64,000 bases of DNA from DASZRZ01 sp963732925 (GCA_963732925.1 CAVTBJ010000004.1:1-64000); one strand, 5' to 3'; shown: positions 28,094-37,740, numbered from the stretch's first letter. The notes: generated by a model from the sequence alone, not told the origin. Numbers and translations: made by a program.

Positions 28094-29032
28094 TTATTCC
28101 CCGCGTTCCTCCAGAAACCTTTCCGCCTCCAGGGCGGCCATGCATCCGGTGCCCGCGGCCGTGATGGCCTGGCGATAACGCCGGTCCTGCACGTCGCCGC
28201 AGGCGAACACTCCCGGCACCTTCGTGAACACGTTCTTTTCCGTGATCAGATACCCGTCGGCGTCCATGTCCAACTGGCCTTCAAACACCTTGGCATTGGG
28301 AATATGCCCGATACCCAGGAACAGGGCGCTGACCGGCAAATCCCAGGAGTTGCCGTTCCTGATGTTGCGCAGCCTCAGACCGGTGACTTCCTTCTTGCTC
28401 ACGTCATACACATCGTCCACCACGGTGTCCGTCAGGAACTCGATCTTGGGATGCGCGCGGGCACGCTCCAGCATAATTTTCGAAGCCCGGAAATCGTCGC
28501 GGCGGTGAATCAGGGTCACCTTGGTAGCGAAGCGGGTCAGAAAAATTGCTTCTTCCATCGCGGAATCGCCGCCTCCAATCACCGCGATGTCCTTGCCACT
28601 GAAAAAAAATCCGTCGCAAGTGGCGCAGGAGGAGACTCCGTGCCCGATCAGCGCCTGCTCGTTGGGCAGCCCCAGCCAGCGGGCCGAAGCTCCACTGGCG
28701 ATGATGAGGCTTTCGGCCAGAACCGCGCTCTTGCCGGCCAGGGTCAGGCGAAAGGGATACTCGCTGAGATCGGCCTCCAGCAGGTCTGCAATCGCGTATT
28801 CAGCGCCGAAGCGCCCGGCCTGCTTGCGAATGTTCTCCACCAGTTCCGGCCCCTGGATACCTTCCGGAAAACCCGGGAAATTTTCCACCAGCGTGGTCAG
28901 CGACAACTGCCCCCCAGGTTCGTGCCCTTCGAGCACGAGTGGTTTCAGGTTGGCGCGCGCCGTGTACAGCGCAGCCGTAAGTCCCGAGCATCCGGAGCCT
29001 ATGACAACAGTTTTACGAACATTCGATTCCAT
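28094..29032 (-). CDS. trxB: Thioredoxin-disulfide reductase
   Basis: 312 aa, low-molecular-weight TrxR. The FAD site is VVIGSGCSGLTAALYTARAN, the redox-active pair is SSCATCDGFFF (CATC), and the NADPH site is IAVIGGGDSAMEEAIFLTRF. The second FAD motif is GVFACGDVQDRRYRQAITAA. Reduces thioredoxin with NADPH in the cytoplasm. Confidence 0.96.
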   Translation of the reverse strand: MESNVRKTVVIGSGCSGLTAALYTARANLKPLVLEGHEPGGQLSLTTLVENFPGFPEGIQGPELVENIRKQAGRFGAEYAIADLLEADLSEYPFRLTLAGKSAVLAESLIIASGASARWLGLPNEQALIGHGVSSCATCDGFFFSGKDIAVIGGGDSAMEEAIFLTRFATKVTLIHRRDDFRASKIMLERARAHPKIEFLTDTVVDDVYDVSKKEVTGLRLRNIRNGNSWDLPVSALFLGIGHIPNAKVFEGQLDMDADGYLITEKNVFTKVPGVFACGDVQDRRYRQAITAAGTGCMAALEAERFLEERGE

Positions 29033-29148
29033 CGATCAGCCTTGAATTCCGGAAAAAGATGACACCTCGAGTTACAGATGCCCTGCGATGCTTTCAGGAA
29101 ACAGACGAGTGTAAATGATCCAACGGTCCGGGCAACTGAAAGTGTGAA

Positions 29149-29832
29149 TCAGTGCGCCGGGCGGGAAGGTGGAACGGGCGACTCTTCGACCCTGCCCTTC
29201 ACGGATAACTTTTCCAGTTCGCCCCCAACTGTCTTCCGCACCCCGAGGGCGGAGCGGTAATGCCTCATCAGGGTGGAAGCCCGGAGAAACAGGGCCTGGT
29301 AGGCGGACTGATCGGCCTGCGGACAGCGCTCCAGTACCAGGGAGCTTTTTCCCAGGCGCTCTATATTGACGCGGGCAACGGGGGTATCGGCCGCCAGCAC
29401 AGCCGCCGGTGAGCCCGCAGTCACGCTGTCCTCCAGGGAAACCAGCACCATGTTCCTGGGATCGCGCACCCGCACCACAAGGGTCTCGGTGATGCCGTCC
29501 TTCTCCACGCTGAAGGAGTACTGCGCGCTGCTGAAAGAGGCCTTGGCCGGAAGGTCGTAGCGCAAGCGAACCCAGCGGGAAACCGCCGAGTCGGGAAGCG
29601 TACTGCGCCCGCGGGCAACCTCGAAGTCGCCGGTGAAGTGCGGGTCGAGCGGAACCATCTCCAGCCCCGCGGCAAGTTCTTTGCTCTCGGCTTGCCCCGG
29701 AGTGCATACATTCAGAATGTTCACCCGCATGGGCGGCTGGCCTTTCTGCTGCGCGCCCGCCCGCGGCATAAGACCCGGCAGAAGCAAGCAGCTTAGGCCG
29801 CCCACCGCAACCGCACACGCTATCTGCCCCAT
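29149..29832 (-). CDS. Secreted hypothetical protein
   Basis: 227 aa from ATG 29832: MGQIACAVAVGGLSCLLLPG followed by LMPRAGAQQ, a signal peptide. The mature part (VNILNVCTPGQAESKELAAG, LVRVRDPRNMVLVSLEDS) shows no domain I recognise. It looks like a single beta-rich domain. Divergent from the small plus-strand gene at 29896. Confidence 0.65.
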   Translation of the reverse strand: MGQIACAVAVGGLSCLLLPGLMPRAGAQQKGQPPMRVNILNVCTPGQAESKELAAGLEMVPLDPHFTGDFEVARGRSTLPDSAVSRWVRLRYDLPAKASFSSAQYSFSVEKDGITETLVVRVRDPRNMVLVSLEDSVTAGSPAAVLAADTPVARVNIERLGKSSLVLERCPQADQSAYQALFLRASTLMRHYRSALGVRKTVGGELEKLSVKGRVEESPVPPSRPAH

Positions 29833-29895
29833 GCGCACGGGCGCATTGTAAACCACCGCAAGTAACCGGAGCCGCGAACCCTGTAGAATCGCCTG

Positions 29896-30096
29896 ATGGC
29901 AAACCTGATGCTTGTATACGGCATGCGCCTTCTGCCGGCGGAAGATGTAGAGTCCCTTCACGACGGCACCATCGAACTCAAGAACGGGCGGCAGGCTCAC
30001 GTCACGCTGCATGTGCTGGAAGGAACCAAAGAGCAGATTGAGCAGCAGCTCCGCACCAGCGTGGAGTCCTTCTTCGATATGTATCCGGAGATATGA
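29896..30096 (+). CDS. Small conserved hypothetical protein
   Basis: 66 aa, MANLMLVYGMRLLPAEDVES through TLHVLEGTKEQIEQQLRTSV, soluble and acidic, no recognised domain. It fills the space exactly between two minus-strand genes: its stop abuts the stop of the response regulator at 30097. Coding-like composition and tight fit suggest it is real. Confidence 0.6.
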   Translation: MANLMLVYGMRLLPAEDVESLHDGTIELKNGRQAHVTLHVLEGTKEQIEQQLRTSVESFFDMYPEI

Positions 30097-30480
30097 CTAC
30101 TCAACATGTCCCGTGGGCTGCTGAAGCAGGCGCGAGATTGTTTCCAGCAGTTTGGGAATTTCCACGGGTTTGAACAGGACTTCTACTCCGTTGCTGGCCG
30201 CCTCGGCTTCGATTCCCGGATCTCCCGCCCCGGTGAGCAGAATGGCCCGGATCGAGGGATAGAGAAAGAACGCAAGGTCGATGATCTCGAAACCTGTGCC
30301 GCCGCCCCCCAGAGTGAAATCGCAGATCAGGATGTCGAATACACTCTCCTGCAGTTTGGCAAGGGCGTGAATCACCGAATCGGCGACGGCGACGTCGTAG
30401 CCATGCTTCTCCAGAATCTTGCTATAGGTAAGCAGGAGCGGGGGTTCGTCGTCTACCAGCAAGACGCGATATTTTGACAT
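30097..30480 (-). CDS. Single-domain response regulator (CheY-like)
   Basis: 127 aa, receiver domain only. Acidic pocket LLVDDEPPL (D10, D11), phosphoacceptor D54 in ILICDFTLGG, the Thr region ILLTGAGD, and the Lys in VLFKPVEI. No output domain, so it signals through protein contacts. Start MSKYRVLLVDD at 30480. Lies 75 bp from the divergent PP2C phosphatase gene, a plausible partner. Confidence 0.9.
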   Translation of the reverse strand: MSKYRVLLVDDEPPLLLTYSKILEKHGYDVAVADSVIHALAKLQESVFDILICDFTLGGGGTGFEIIDLAFFLYPSIRAILLTGAGDPGIEAEAASNGVEVLFKPVEIPKLLETISRLLQQPTGHVE

Positions 30481-30555
30481 GCGCATAGTGTAGGGCAAAC
30501 GCCCGGGCCGCCACACCCAGAACGCCCTGCCCGGCTATAATCAGCGAGGTTAGCC

Positions 30556-32622
30556 ATGCCCCTCTCTGAGCAGCCCGCCCTGCCCGCAACGTCCCACAGT
30601 TGGATGCCGAAGAGCCGGATCGGCCGGCTGGCGCTGCTGTTTTTCGCGGCAGACGTGTTGCTGGTGGCAGTGCAACGGTTGTTCCAGAGCATGGCCGCCG
30701 CCCTGCCCGTTAATCTTAATTATTGGGCCCTCCTGTTCGCCCTCGCCACCGCCATCATGCTGATGACGCTGGGAGTACGCTGGGTACGGCAGCGGCTGAT
30801 GTGGAAGCTGCGCAACCGGCTCATCATTACCTACATCTTCATCGGCGTGATTCCCGTGGTGCTTCTGCTGCTCATGGGAGGCCTGAGCACCTACCTGCTG
30901 GGGGGACAATTCGCCACCTACATTGCCACCGCCGACCTGCGCTCGGAACTGAATGGGCTGGCGGCAGTTAACGCCCGCATTGCCATTGATCTTGCCAATG
31001 AACTGCCGGAGCGGGGCCATATTTCCGAAGCTCTGTTCCTGAACGCCACTCGGCGCCGCATGTCTTCTTTTCCGGACCGGGAGACTACCGTCTGGTATCG
31101 AAACACGCCGGTCACCTCGGGAAACTCGGCTCCGGTGCCGCCGCCCAAATCCGACGAGAGGGAAACGCTCGCCTTCGTGGCGGAAGACGGGCAGATCGCG
31201 CTGCGCGTTTCCCACACCCTCGACGTCGACGGGCAGAGCCTCAGCGTAATTTCCACAGTTCCCGTCGATGAAGACCTGATGGCGCGCGTGGCCTCCAATC
31301 TGGGCATTGTGAGCGTGTCGATTCTGAATAGCTCGGACACCGCGTCCCAGCCCGCGGTGGTTCCGGTTCGCGCTGGTTCGCTGCCTCCCGCGGCCAACTG
31401 GATCGACCGCCAGATCACCGGCCCGGTGGTCATCCCCACTCTCGACTGGAGCACGGGGCAGGAACGCACCTTCGGCGCCCTGCTCATCGTCAATACCCGT
31501 CCTTCCATGCTGAAGGCAAAGCTGTTTCAGGTGGTCGGCGAGTCTTTCAACCTGGGACTGTACCTGCTGGCAGCCGCCGCCGTTGTGTTTGGCATCGTGG
31601 AGCTGCTGGCCCTGCTGATTGGAATCCGCCTCACCCGCACCATGGTGCGTTCGGTCACCCAGTTGTACAACGCCACCCAGCACGTGGAACGCGGCGACTT
31701 GAGCTATCGCATCAACGTGGAGCGCCAGGACCAACTGGCCGCGCTGGAGCGCTCATTCAACTCCATGACCGGCTCCCTGCAGTCGCTGATTGCCGAACAG
31801 CGCGAGAAGCAGCGGCTGGACGATGACCTGGCGATCGCGCAGGAAGTCCAGAGCCAGTTGTTTCCCCGCCGGGTGGCGCAAATGGAGGGGCTGGAGCTGT
31901 ACGGAATCTGCCGCCCGGCCCGCACCGTCAGCGGCGACTATTACGACTTCCTGCCTCTCGGCTCCGACCATCTGCTGATCGCGCTAGGCGACGTTAGCGG
32001 CAAAGGCATCTCCGCCGCCCTGCTTATGGCGACCATCCATTCGGCGGTAAGAGCCTACAGCCTGCAGGACGTCCCCGCAAACGTGCTGGCTGCCGTCTCC
32101 GCCGGAACGCCGTCGCGCATGGCAGTACCCCCGGCTTGGCCTTCTGGGAATGTGGACATTTCCCCCGCGCGGCTGCTCTCCATGCTCAACCGGCATCTGT
32201 ACCACAGCACGACTCCGGAAAAATATGCCACCCTCTTTCTGGCGATCTACGACCAGCGCCGGCAAACACTCACCTACGCCAATGCGGGCCATCTTCCAGC
32301 CTTGCTCCTGCGCCGGGGAGGTTCTCTCCGCAGGCTGTCTTCCGGAGGCATGGTGATCGGCCTGTTCGAAGAAATTTCCATCGAGGAAAGCGAAATCGAG
32401 TTGCGGCCTGGCGACCTGGTGGTGGCCTTCAGCGACGGTGTGACCGAGCCGGAAAATGAGTTTGGCGAATTCGGGGAGGCTCGGCTGATCGAACTGCTGC
32501 GGGAAAATTTTGACCTCCCTGTGTCTCGCATTTCCGATGAAATCACCCAGGCGGTTGCCGACTGGATTGGCGGGGCCGAACAGCCCGACGATCTAACCTT
32601 GCTGCTGGCGCGTCCGCTGTGA
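30556..32622 (+). CDS. Membrane HAMP-PP2C (RsbU-type) serine phosphatase
   Basis: 688 aa. Two to three N-terminal membrane helices (residues 25-125, including LIITYIFIGVIPVVLLLLM) precede a periplasmic sensor region of about 210 residues. A further helix at about 335-360 and a HAMP domain (NATQHVERGDLSYRINVERQ) follow. The C-terminal SpoIIE/PP2C domain has QSQLFPRRVAQMEGLELYG, VSGDYYDFLPL, IALGDVSGKGISAALLMA, VAFSDGVTEPEN and DDLTLLLARPL; the aspartates for the two metals are present. Likely dephosphorylates an anti-sigma-factor antagonist in a partner-switching pathway (inference). Confidence 0.9.
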   Translation: MPLSEQPALPATSHSWMPKSRIGRLALLFFAADVLLVAVQRLFQSMAAALPVNLNYWALLFALATAIMLMTLGVRWVRQRLMWKLRNRLIITYIFIGVIPVVLLLLMGGLSTYLLGGQFATYIATADLRSELNGLAAVNARIAIDLANELPERGHISEALFLNATRRRMSSFPDRETTVWYRNTPVTSGNSAPVPPPKSDERETLAFVAEDGQIALRVSHTLDVDGQSLSVISTVPVDEDLMARVASNLGIVSVSILNSSDTASQPAVVPVRAGSLPPAANWIDRQITGPVVIPTLDWSTGQERTFGALLIVNTRPSMLKAKLFQVVGESFNLGLYLLAAAAVVFGIVELLALLIGIRLTRTMVRSVTQLYNATQHVERGDLSYRINVERQDQLAALERSFNSMTGSLQSLIAEQREKQRLDDDLAIAQEVQSQLFPRRVAQMEGLELYGICRPARTVSGDYYDFLPLGSDHLLIALGDVSGKGISAALLMATIHSAVRAYSLQDVPANVLAAVSAGTPSRMAVPPAWPSGNVDISPARLLSMLNRHLYHSTTPEKYATLFLAIYDQRRQTLTYANAGHLPALLLRRGGSLRRLSSGGMVIGLFEEISIEESEIELRPGDLVVAFSDGVTEPENEFGEFGEARLIELLRENFDLPVSRISDEITQAVADWIGGAEQPDDLTLLLARPL

Positions 32623-32765
32623 AAACCGGCCTGCCGCCCGCGGAGACTCCGGTTGTCTGTAAATTTTTAGGTTCCATCAGAAATTCCACAGCAGCGGGTG
32701 TTGCAAAAACAGTTATATTTTGAGCAGGTCGAAGTTGACGGCGGCGGTATCGCCGAAAGTTTAGC

Positions 32766-32771
32766 TATAAT
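32766..32771 (+). promoter_or_regulatory. -10-like element upstream of DUF2934 gene
   Basis: A perfect TATAAT 22 bp before the ATG, followed by AGGAG 7 bp upstream of the start. TTGACG at 32735 is 25 bp away, too far for a standard -35, so only the -10 is called. Confidence 0.45.
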
Positions 32772-32793
32772 CAATTTATGTAGGAGTTGTGAA

Positions 32794-33024
32794 ATGGCGA
32801 CAGTGAAACGTACACGTTCTGCAACCAAGGCAACTTCCAAGGCAACGGCAAAACCGGAAAACGGCCACACGAAGTCGGCCAGTTCCCCGGCCGGCGGCCT
32901 GGAGGAAATTATTCGCGTTCGCGCCTATGAACTGTACGTAGAACGCGGATTTCAGGATGGTTACGCCCAGGATGACTGGCTGCGGGCCGAAGCCGAACTC
33001 CGCAATCAGGAACGGCAGAACTAA
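32794..33024 (+). CDS. DUF2934 small protein
   Basis: 76 aa. A basic Lys/Thr/Ala-rich N-terminus (TRSATKATSKATAKPENGH) leads to a C-terminal DUF2934 domain: EEIIRVRAYELYVERGFQDG and DDWLRAEAEL. These are common in Acidobacteria and Proteobacteria; function unknown. A good Shine-Dalgarno (AGGAG) supports the start. 26 bp before the next response regulator. Confidence 0.85.
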   Translation: MATVKRTRSATKATSKATAKPENGHTKSASSPAGGLEEIIRVRAYELYVERGFQDGYAQDDWLRAEAELRNQERQN

Positions 33025-33050
33025 CCGTAAGAGAGGGCACGCACGGAGCT

Positions 33051-33470
33051 ATGGCCGCCGACAAAGACAACGACGAATCGGCACCAGGGCAGCTGTTCCC
33101 GAAACGGGTCCTGCTGATCGACGATGATGCGCTGCAGCTGCGTGTTCGGGAAACCCTCTTGCGGCAGGCGGGTTTTCTGGTTGACGTTGCCACCAGCGCC
33201 GACGCTGCCTTAGCCCTGTTGAAAAGCGAACCTCTGGCGAGCAACATCGGTACAGTCGTTACGGATCATGTACTTACCGGAGCCAGCGGGGCCGACGTGG
33301 TTCGCGAGCTGCGCCTCAGTCATCCCAACCTGCCGGTGATTGTGATTACCGGAATGCCTGGCGCGGAGGACGAGTATGAGGGCTTGAACGTTCACTTCCG
33401 CCCGAAGCCCTGTCCTCCTCCGGAACTGATCTCTCTGGTGCGCGCCTGCATTCAGGCGCACGCCGCCTGA
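33051..33470 (+). CDS. Single-domain response regulator
   Basis: 139 aa receiver domain: acidic cluster LLIDDDALQL (D24-D26), phosphoacceptor D72 in TVVTDHVLTGASG, VIVITGMPG, and Lys in HFRPKPCPPP. No output domain. Probably co-transcribed with the DUF2934 gene. Confidence 0.88.
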   Translation: MAADKDNDESAPGQLFPKRVLLIDDDALQLRVRETLLRQAGFLVDVATSADAALALLKSEPLASNIGTVVTDHVLTGASGADVVRELRLSHPNLPVIVITGMPGAEDEYEGLNVHFRPKPCPPPELISLVRACIQAHAA

Positions 33471-33619
33471 TGTGCACAGGTCCAAATCGCCGGCGGCAGC
33501 TCCGGAGAACTGGAATCGCTTCCTCCCAAACCCCGAAGAGTAGAGTTCCTCTTGCCGGACTCTGTATTTGCTCGCTGCCCGAGTTTCTGAAAGAATAGTT
33601 GCACTCGCGAGCCCCGCTC

Positions 33620-35659
33620 ATGTCTGAAATTGGAAGTTACGCTCTGCTTCTCGCCCTGGCGCTCGCCGCCTATTCGCTGATTGCCGGTATCCTGGCCCTG
33701 CGGCTTCGTCGGGAACGGCTGGGCGAGAGTTCGCGGCGGGCCGGAATCGCTGTCTGGGTGGCGGTGACCACGGCGGCCGTCGCCCTGGTAGTTTCCACCT
33801 TCCGCAACGATTTTTCTATCGCTTACATCCTCAGTCATAGCAATCGTGCCCTCTCTGTGCCGTACAAATTTGCCGTCTTGTGGTCCGGCCAGGAAGGTTC
33901 CCTGCTGTTTTGGGCGCTCCTGCTCTCAAGCTATGCCCTGGTGTTGCGCGTGCGCCACAAAGTGGACACGCGCCTGGTGGCCCACGCTTCGGTCGTGCTG
34001 GCCGCCGTCCAGGTATTTTTTCTGCTGCTGGTCAACTTCGCCGCCAACCCCTTCGCCCTGACCCAGGGGGCGATTCCTCTGGACGGCAACGGATTGAATC
34101 CGCTGTTGCAGTATCCGGAGATGGTGATCCATCCGCCGATGCTGTACCTGGGATATGTGGGCATGACAGTTCCCTTTGCCTTTGCGCTGGGAGCGCTGAT
34201 CATGCGCTACCCCGGCGAAAAGTGGATCCACATCACCCGCCGCTGGACAATGGTGACCTGGCTCTTTCTGACCATCGGCATCTTCCTGGGAGCGCACTGG
34301 GCCTATTCCGTGCTCGGCTGGGGCGGATACTGGGGATGGGATCCGGTGGAGAACGCTTCCTTGCTGCCATGGCTCACCGCCACCGCATTCCTTCATTCCG
34401 TCATGATGCAGGAAAAACGCGGCATGCTGAAGGTGTGGAACATGTGGCTGATCTTCGCCACTTTCATGCTTTCCATTTTCGGCACGTTCCTCACCCGCAG
34501 CGGGGTGGTGAGTTCGGTGCACGCCTTCGCGCAGTCTTCCATCGGAACCTGGTTTGTCATCTTTCTCGCGGTGATCTTCGTTGTGTGCCTGGTGGCGTTC
34601 CTCAAGAACCGCAAGTATCTGAAGAGCGAGCACCAGCTGGAATCGCTGGTCTCACGCGAGTCCAGTTTCCTGTTTAATAATCTCCTTCTGCTGGTGGCGT
34701 GCTTTACCGTGCTTTGGGGCACGCTGTTCCCCGTGCTTTCCGAATGGGTGCAAGGGACGAAGGTCACGGTCGGTCCGCCCTTCTTCAATCGCGTCATGGT
34801 GCCGGTGACGCTTCTGTTGTTGCTGCTGACCGCTGTGGGCCCGCTGCTGGCGTGGCGTAAGACGTCCCTCGAAAGCCTCAAGCGCAACTTCCGCACACCC
34901 ATGCTGATCGCCCTGTCCGTGGCCGTCCTGCTGATCGTACTGGGAATGCGGCCCTGGCAGCAGATTTCGTATTTCTACTCGCTCATGACCATCACCCTCT
35001 CGGTGCTGGTGGCGGCGACGGTTGTTTCTGAATTCGTGCGCGGCGGAAGAGTGATTGCCCGCCATAACGGCAGCGGACTGCTGCCCGCCATGGTGCAACT
35101 CACCCGGCGCAATACCCGGCGCTACGGCGGGTACATGGTTCATTTTGGCGTGATCGTCATCATGATTGGCTTTGCCGGTTCGGCCTTCAATCAGGATGTG
35201 GAAAAGGAACTGGGCAACGGCGACCACATGACAGTCGGCGCCTACACCCTTACTTCACGTTCCTATACCCAGGACGATAACCCCAATTACAGCAGTGACT
35301 GGGCGATTATCGACGTCGCCAAAAACGGCAAGCCGATCGCCACGCTCTACCCGGAACGCCGGTTTTACAAGGCCAGCCAGCAGACGGCCACCATCGTGGC
35401 AAATCGCTCCACTCCCAGAGAAGACCTCTACGTGGTGTATACGGGAAACAATCCAGACAACGGGCACCCCATCATTCGCGTCCACCTGAACCCGCTTGTC
35501 ATGTGGATCTGGATTGGAGTCCTGGTGGTTGTGTTCGGGACGCTGGTCGCTCTCCTGCCTAACACCGCGCCCGTGCGCCTGACACCTCCAGAGCGGGTTA
35601 GGTCGGCCTCGTCTGGACCCAATCCGAACGACCGCGAACTCGTGGAGGCGGGAGACTGA
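33620..35659 (+). CDS. ccmF: Cytochrome c biogenesis protein CcmF
   Basis: 679 aa polytopic membrane protein of the system I heme lyase. The heme-handling WWD-type motif is GWGGYWGWDPVENASLLPWL, and RHN-type histidines lie in EMVIHPPMLYLGYVG and around FLHSVMMQEKRG. About 14 hydrophobic segments and a periplasmic C-terminal domain. Start set at MSEIGSYALL (33620). First gene of a tight operon with ccmH and a CcmI-like gene; ccmA-E are not in this window. Confidence 0.94.
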   Translation: MSEIGSYALLLALALAAYSLIAGILALRLRRERLGESSRRAGIAVWVAVTTAAVALVVSTFRNDFSIAYILSHSNRALSVPYKFAVLWSGQEGSLLFWALLLSSYALVLRVRHKVDTRLVAHASVVLAAVQVFFLLLVNFAANPFALTQGAIPLDGNGLNPLLQYPEMVIHPPMLYLGYVGMTVPFAFALGALIMRYPGEKWIHITRRWTMVTWLFLTIGIFLGAHWAYSVLGWGGYWGWDPVENASLLPWLTATAFLHSVMMQEKRGMLKVWNMWLIFATFMLSIFGTFLTRSGVVSSVHAFAQSSIGTWFVIFLAVIFVVCLVAFLKNRKYLKSEHQLESLVSRESSFLFNNLLLLVACFTVLWGTLFPVLSEWVQGTKVTVGPPFFNRVMVPVTLLLLLLTAVGPLLAWRKTSLESLKRNFRTPMLIALSVAVLLIVLGMRPWQQISYFYSLMTITLSVLVAATVVSEFVRGGRVIARHNGSGLLPAMVQLTRRNTRRYGGYMVHFGVIVIMIGFAGSAFNQDVEKELGNGDHMTVGAYTLTSRSYTQDDNPNYSSDWAIIDVAKNGKPIATLYPERRFYKASQQTATIVANRSTPREDLYVVYTGNNPDNGHPIIRVHLNPLVMWIWIGVLVVVFGTLVALLPNTAPVRLTPPERVRSASSGPNPNDRELVEAGD

Positions 35660-35660
35660 C

Positions 35661-36137
35661 ATGCGAGCCCTTTCCCCATCGCGCCGCGTCCCACTGCTGC
35701 TGCTGGTGCTTGCCCTCGCCCTGCTGCTGATGGGAGCCAGCGACTCCCAAGGCCGCTTCGAGACGCTTGGCCACAAGCTCATGTGCCGCTGCGGTTGCGC
35801 TCAGGTCTTGCTGGAATGCAATCACGTCGGCTGTCCGTACTCCTCCGATATGCGGGCCGAACTGGCCGCGGATATCGGCCGCGGGGAGAGCGATGACCTG
35901 GTTCTGCAGGATTTCGTTCAGAAGTATGGAATGGTGGTGCTGGCTGCTCCGCCCGCTTCCGGCTTCGGCCGAGTAGCCTGGATCATGCCGTTCGCTACCC
36001 TGCTGCTAGGGCTGGTGCTGGTGGTCTCCGTGGTTCGCATCTGGAAAAGCAAGACCGAGGCCGCTGCCGCTCCCGCTGCCAGCGCCGCCAAGATGGAAGA
36101 TTACCGCCGCCGCGCACGCGAGGAAACCGACCTGTGA
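35661..36137 (+). CDS. ccmH: Cytochrome c biogenesis protein CcmH
   Basis: 158 aa: N-terminal signal/anchor RVPLLLLVLALALLLMG, the redox motif KLMCRCGCAQVLLECNHVGC, and one C-terminal membrane helix (MPFATLLLGLVLVVSVVRIW). Reduces the apocytochrome CxxCH thiols. The usual LRCxxC spacing is kept (CRCGC), with an extra Cys pair downstream. It begins 1 bp after the ccmF stop and overlaps the next start. Confidence 0.9.
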   Translation: MRALSPSRRVPLLLLVLALALLLMGASDSQGRFETLGHKLMCRCGCAQVLLECNHVGCPYSSDMRAELAADIGRGESDDLVLQDFVQKYGMVVLAAPPASGFGRVAWIMPFATLLLGLVLVVSVVRIWKSKTEAAAAPAASAAKMEDYRRRAREETDL

Positions 36138-36448
36138 TCATCGCTTTCGCCATTCTGCTCACGGCCGGTCTGTTCGCCTATGCCCTCCTGGTGCCGCAGG
36201 AAGTGGAGCACGGGGTGGACAAAACCCGAGCGGCTTTTCTTCGCGAGCGCCGCGACGTGCTGTATGAGAATTTGCGGGACCTGAATTTCGAGCACCGGGC
36301 CGGCAAGTTGCCCGATGGAGATTACCAATCCATGCGGGCCGCCATGGAAGACGAAGCCGCTCTCCTGCTGGCGGAAATCGAGATACTGGAAAATCAGCGC
36401 CCGGGCAGCGCGGCCCCCGTTTCCGCGCGGCGCTCAAAATCGTCGTAA
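36134..36448 (+). CDS. Short CcmI-like membrane protein
   Basis: 104 aa from GTG 36134, overlapping the ccmH stop. One N-terminal membrane helix (IIAFAILLTAGLFAYALLVP) and then a helical segment ENLRDLNFEHRAGKLPDGDY and MRAAMEDEAALLLAEIEILE. This matches the N-terminal membrane/coiled-coil part of CcmI without its TPR region. Probably assists apocytochrome handover. Confidence 0.75.
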   Translation: MIIAFAILLTAGLFAYALLVPQEVEHGVDKTRAAFLRERRDVLYENLRDLNFEHRAGKLPDGDYQSMRAAMEDEAALLLAEIEILENQRPGSAAPVSARRSKSS

Positions 36449-36462
36449 ATCTGGAGTTCTCT

Positions 36463-37740
36463 TTGAAATCAGCGTTTTCGGTTCGAATTTCCCGGGCACT
36501 GGTTGTGCCCGTTGTGCTGACCGCATGCTTGGCAACCGGCGCCTGGGCGGCTACTCTCACCGGCACCATCACCAACCGCACCACCAATAAGCCCTCCGTG
36601 GGAACTGAGGTTTCCCTACTGGCTCTATCGCAGGGAATGTCCGAAATTGGCAGCACCAAAACGGATGCTCAGGGCAATTTCAAGTTCCAGGTTCCTGACG
36701 ACAATGCCATGCACATGGTGCGCGCCACGTATCAGGGCGTGAATTACTTCCCCAAGGGCGGTCCCATGGAGCCGGGAACAACCTCGACCGAGATCGACGT
36801 CTACGACTCGGCTGCCAAACTGGAGGGAGTGACCACCACGATCCAGGCTATGCGCATCCAGAGTTCCGGAAGTTCTCTCGACATCACGGAGCTCTATGCG
36901 GTGCAGAACTCCTCCACACCGCCGCGCGCGGTCATGTCCGACAGCACGTACACGATCAATCTTCCAGAGGGCGCCGCGATCGACGAGGCCAGCGCCTCCG
37001 GGCCGGGCGGAATGCCGGTCAGCGCTCAACCCACTCCCGGCAAGGAAAAGGGCCAGTATTACTTCTCGTTTCCCCTGCGTCCTGGCGAAACCCGGTTCCA
37101 GGTCGCCTATCACTTGCCGTACAGTGGCGAAGCTACCCTTCATCCGCGTCCGGCCGATTCTCTGCAACATTTCGCCGTGCTTCTCCCCAACTCGATGACG
37201 TTTCAAGGCCTCAAGCCCGGCGTTTATTCGCCCATGCAAGGGCAGGAGAGCGGCAGTTCGGTGCAGGTGGCTACGGGCGTGAAGCCCGGCCAGGATATCG
37301 CGTTCCACATCTCGGGCACGGGCGTCATCGCCGATGAAAGCGCGTCGTCTCAGGCTGGCGGCGAAGGATCGCAGGGAGGCGAGCCGTCCCAGGCCAACGG
37401 GCGTCCCGGCGGTGGACTCGGGCGGCCGGAAGGCACACCCGACCCGCTGCATGATTATCGCTGGGGAATTCTCGCAGGCTTGGCTGCCCTGCTGGTCATT
37501 GGCGGCGTCTACACCGCCAAGCGGTCGTCCAAGCCGGCTGCGCTGCCGGCGCCGGCCAACCTGCCCCCGGCAGCTCCCGCGAGCCGCCAGGAACTGCTTT
37601 TGGAGGCCCTGAAGGAGGAACTGTTCCAACTGGAACTCGACCGCCAGCAGGGACGCATCACGCCGGAGGAGTACGCCAAATCGAAGGCCGCGCTCGACGA
37701 GACCTTATATCGTGCTACCTCGCGACGTACGAACGCGTGA
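36463..37740 (+). CDS. Carboxypeptidase-regulatory-like secreted/membrane protein
   Basis: 425 aa. TTG 36463 start with GGAG 8 bp upstream. Signal peptide (RALVVPVVLTACLATGAWA), then a CarboxypepD_reg-like beta-sandwich: LTGTITNRTTNKPSVGTEVS and TDAQGNFKFQVPD. After a Gly-rich linker there is a membrane helix (WGILAGLAALLVIGGVYTA) and a cytoplasmic helical tail, ELLLEALKEELFQLELDRQQ followed by GRITPEEYAKSKAAL. That tail resembles the CcmI-like helix of the preceding gene. The operon position suggests a link to cytochrome c maturation. Confidence 0.75.
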   Translation: MKSAFSVRISRALVVPVVLTACLATGAWAATLTGTITNRTTNKPSVGTEVSLLALSQGMSEIGSTKTDAQGNFKFQVPDDNAMHMVRATYQGVNYFPKGGPMEPGTTSTEIDVYDSAAKLEGVTTTIQAMRIQSSGSSLDITELYAVQNSSTPPRAVMSDSTYTINLPEGAAIDEASASGPGGMPVSAQPTPGKEKGQYYFSFPLRPGETRFQVAYHLPYSGEATLHPRPADSLQHFAVLLPNSMTFQGLKPGVYSPMQGQESGSSVQVATGVKPGQDIAFHISGTGVIADESASSQAGGEGSQGGEPSQANGRPGGGLGRPEGTPDPLHDYRWGILAGLAALLVIGGVYTAKRSSKPAALPAPANLPPAAPASRQELLLEALKEELFQLELDRQQGRITPEEYAKSKAALDETLYRATSRRTNA

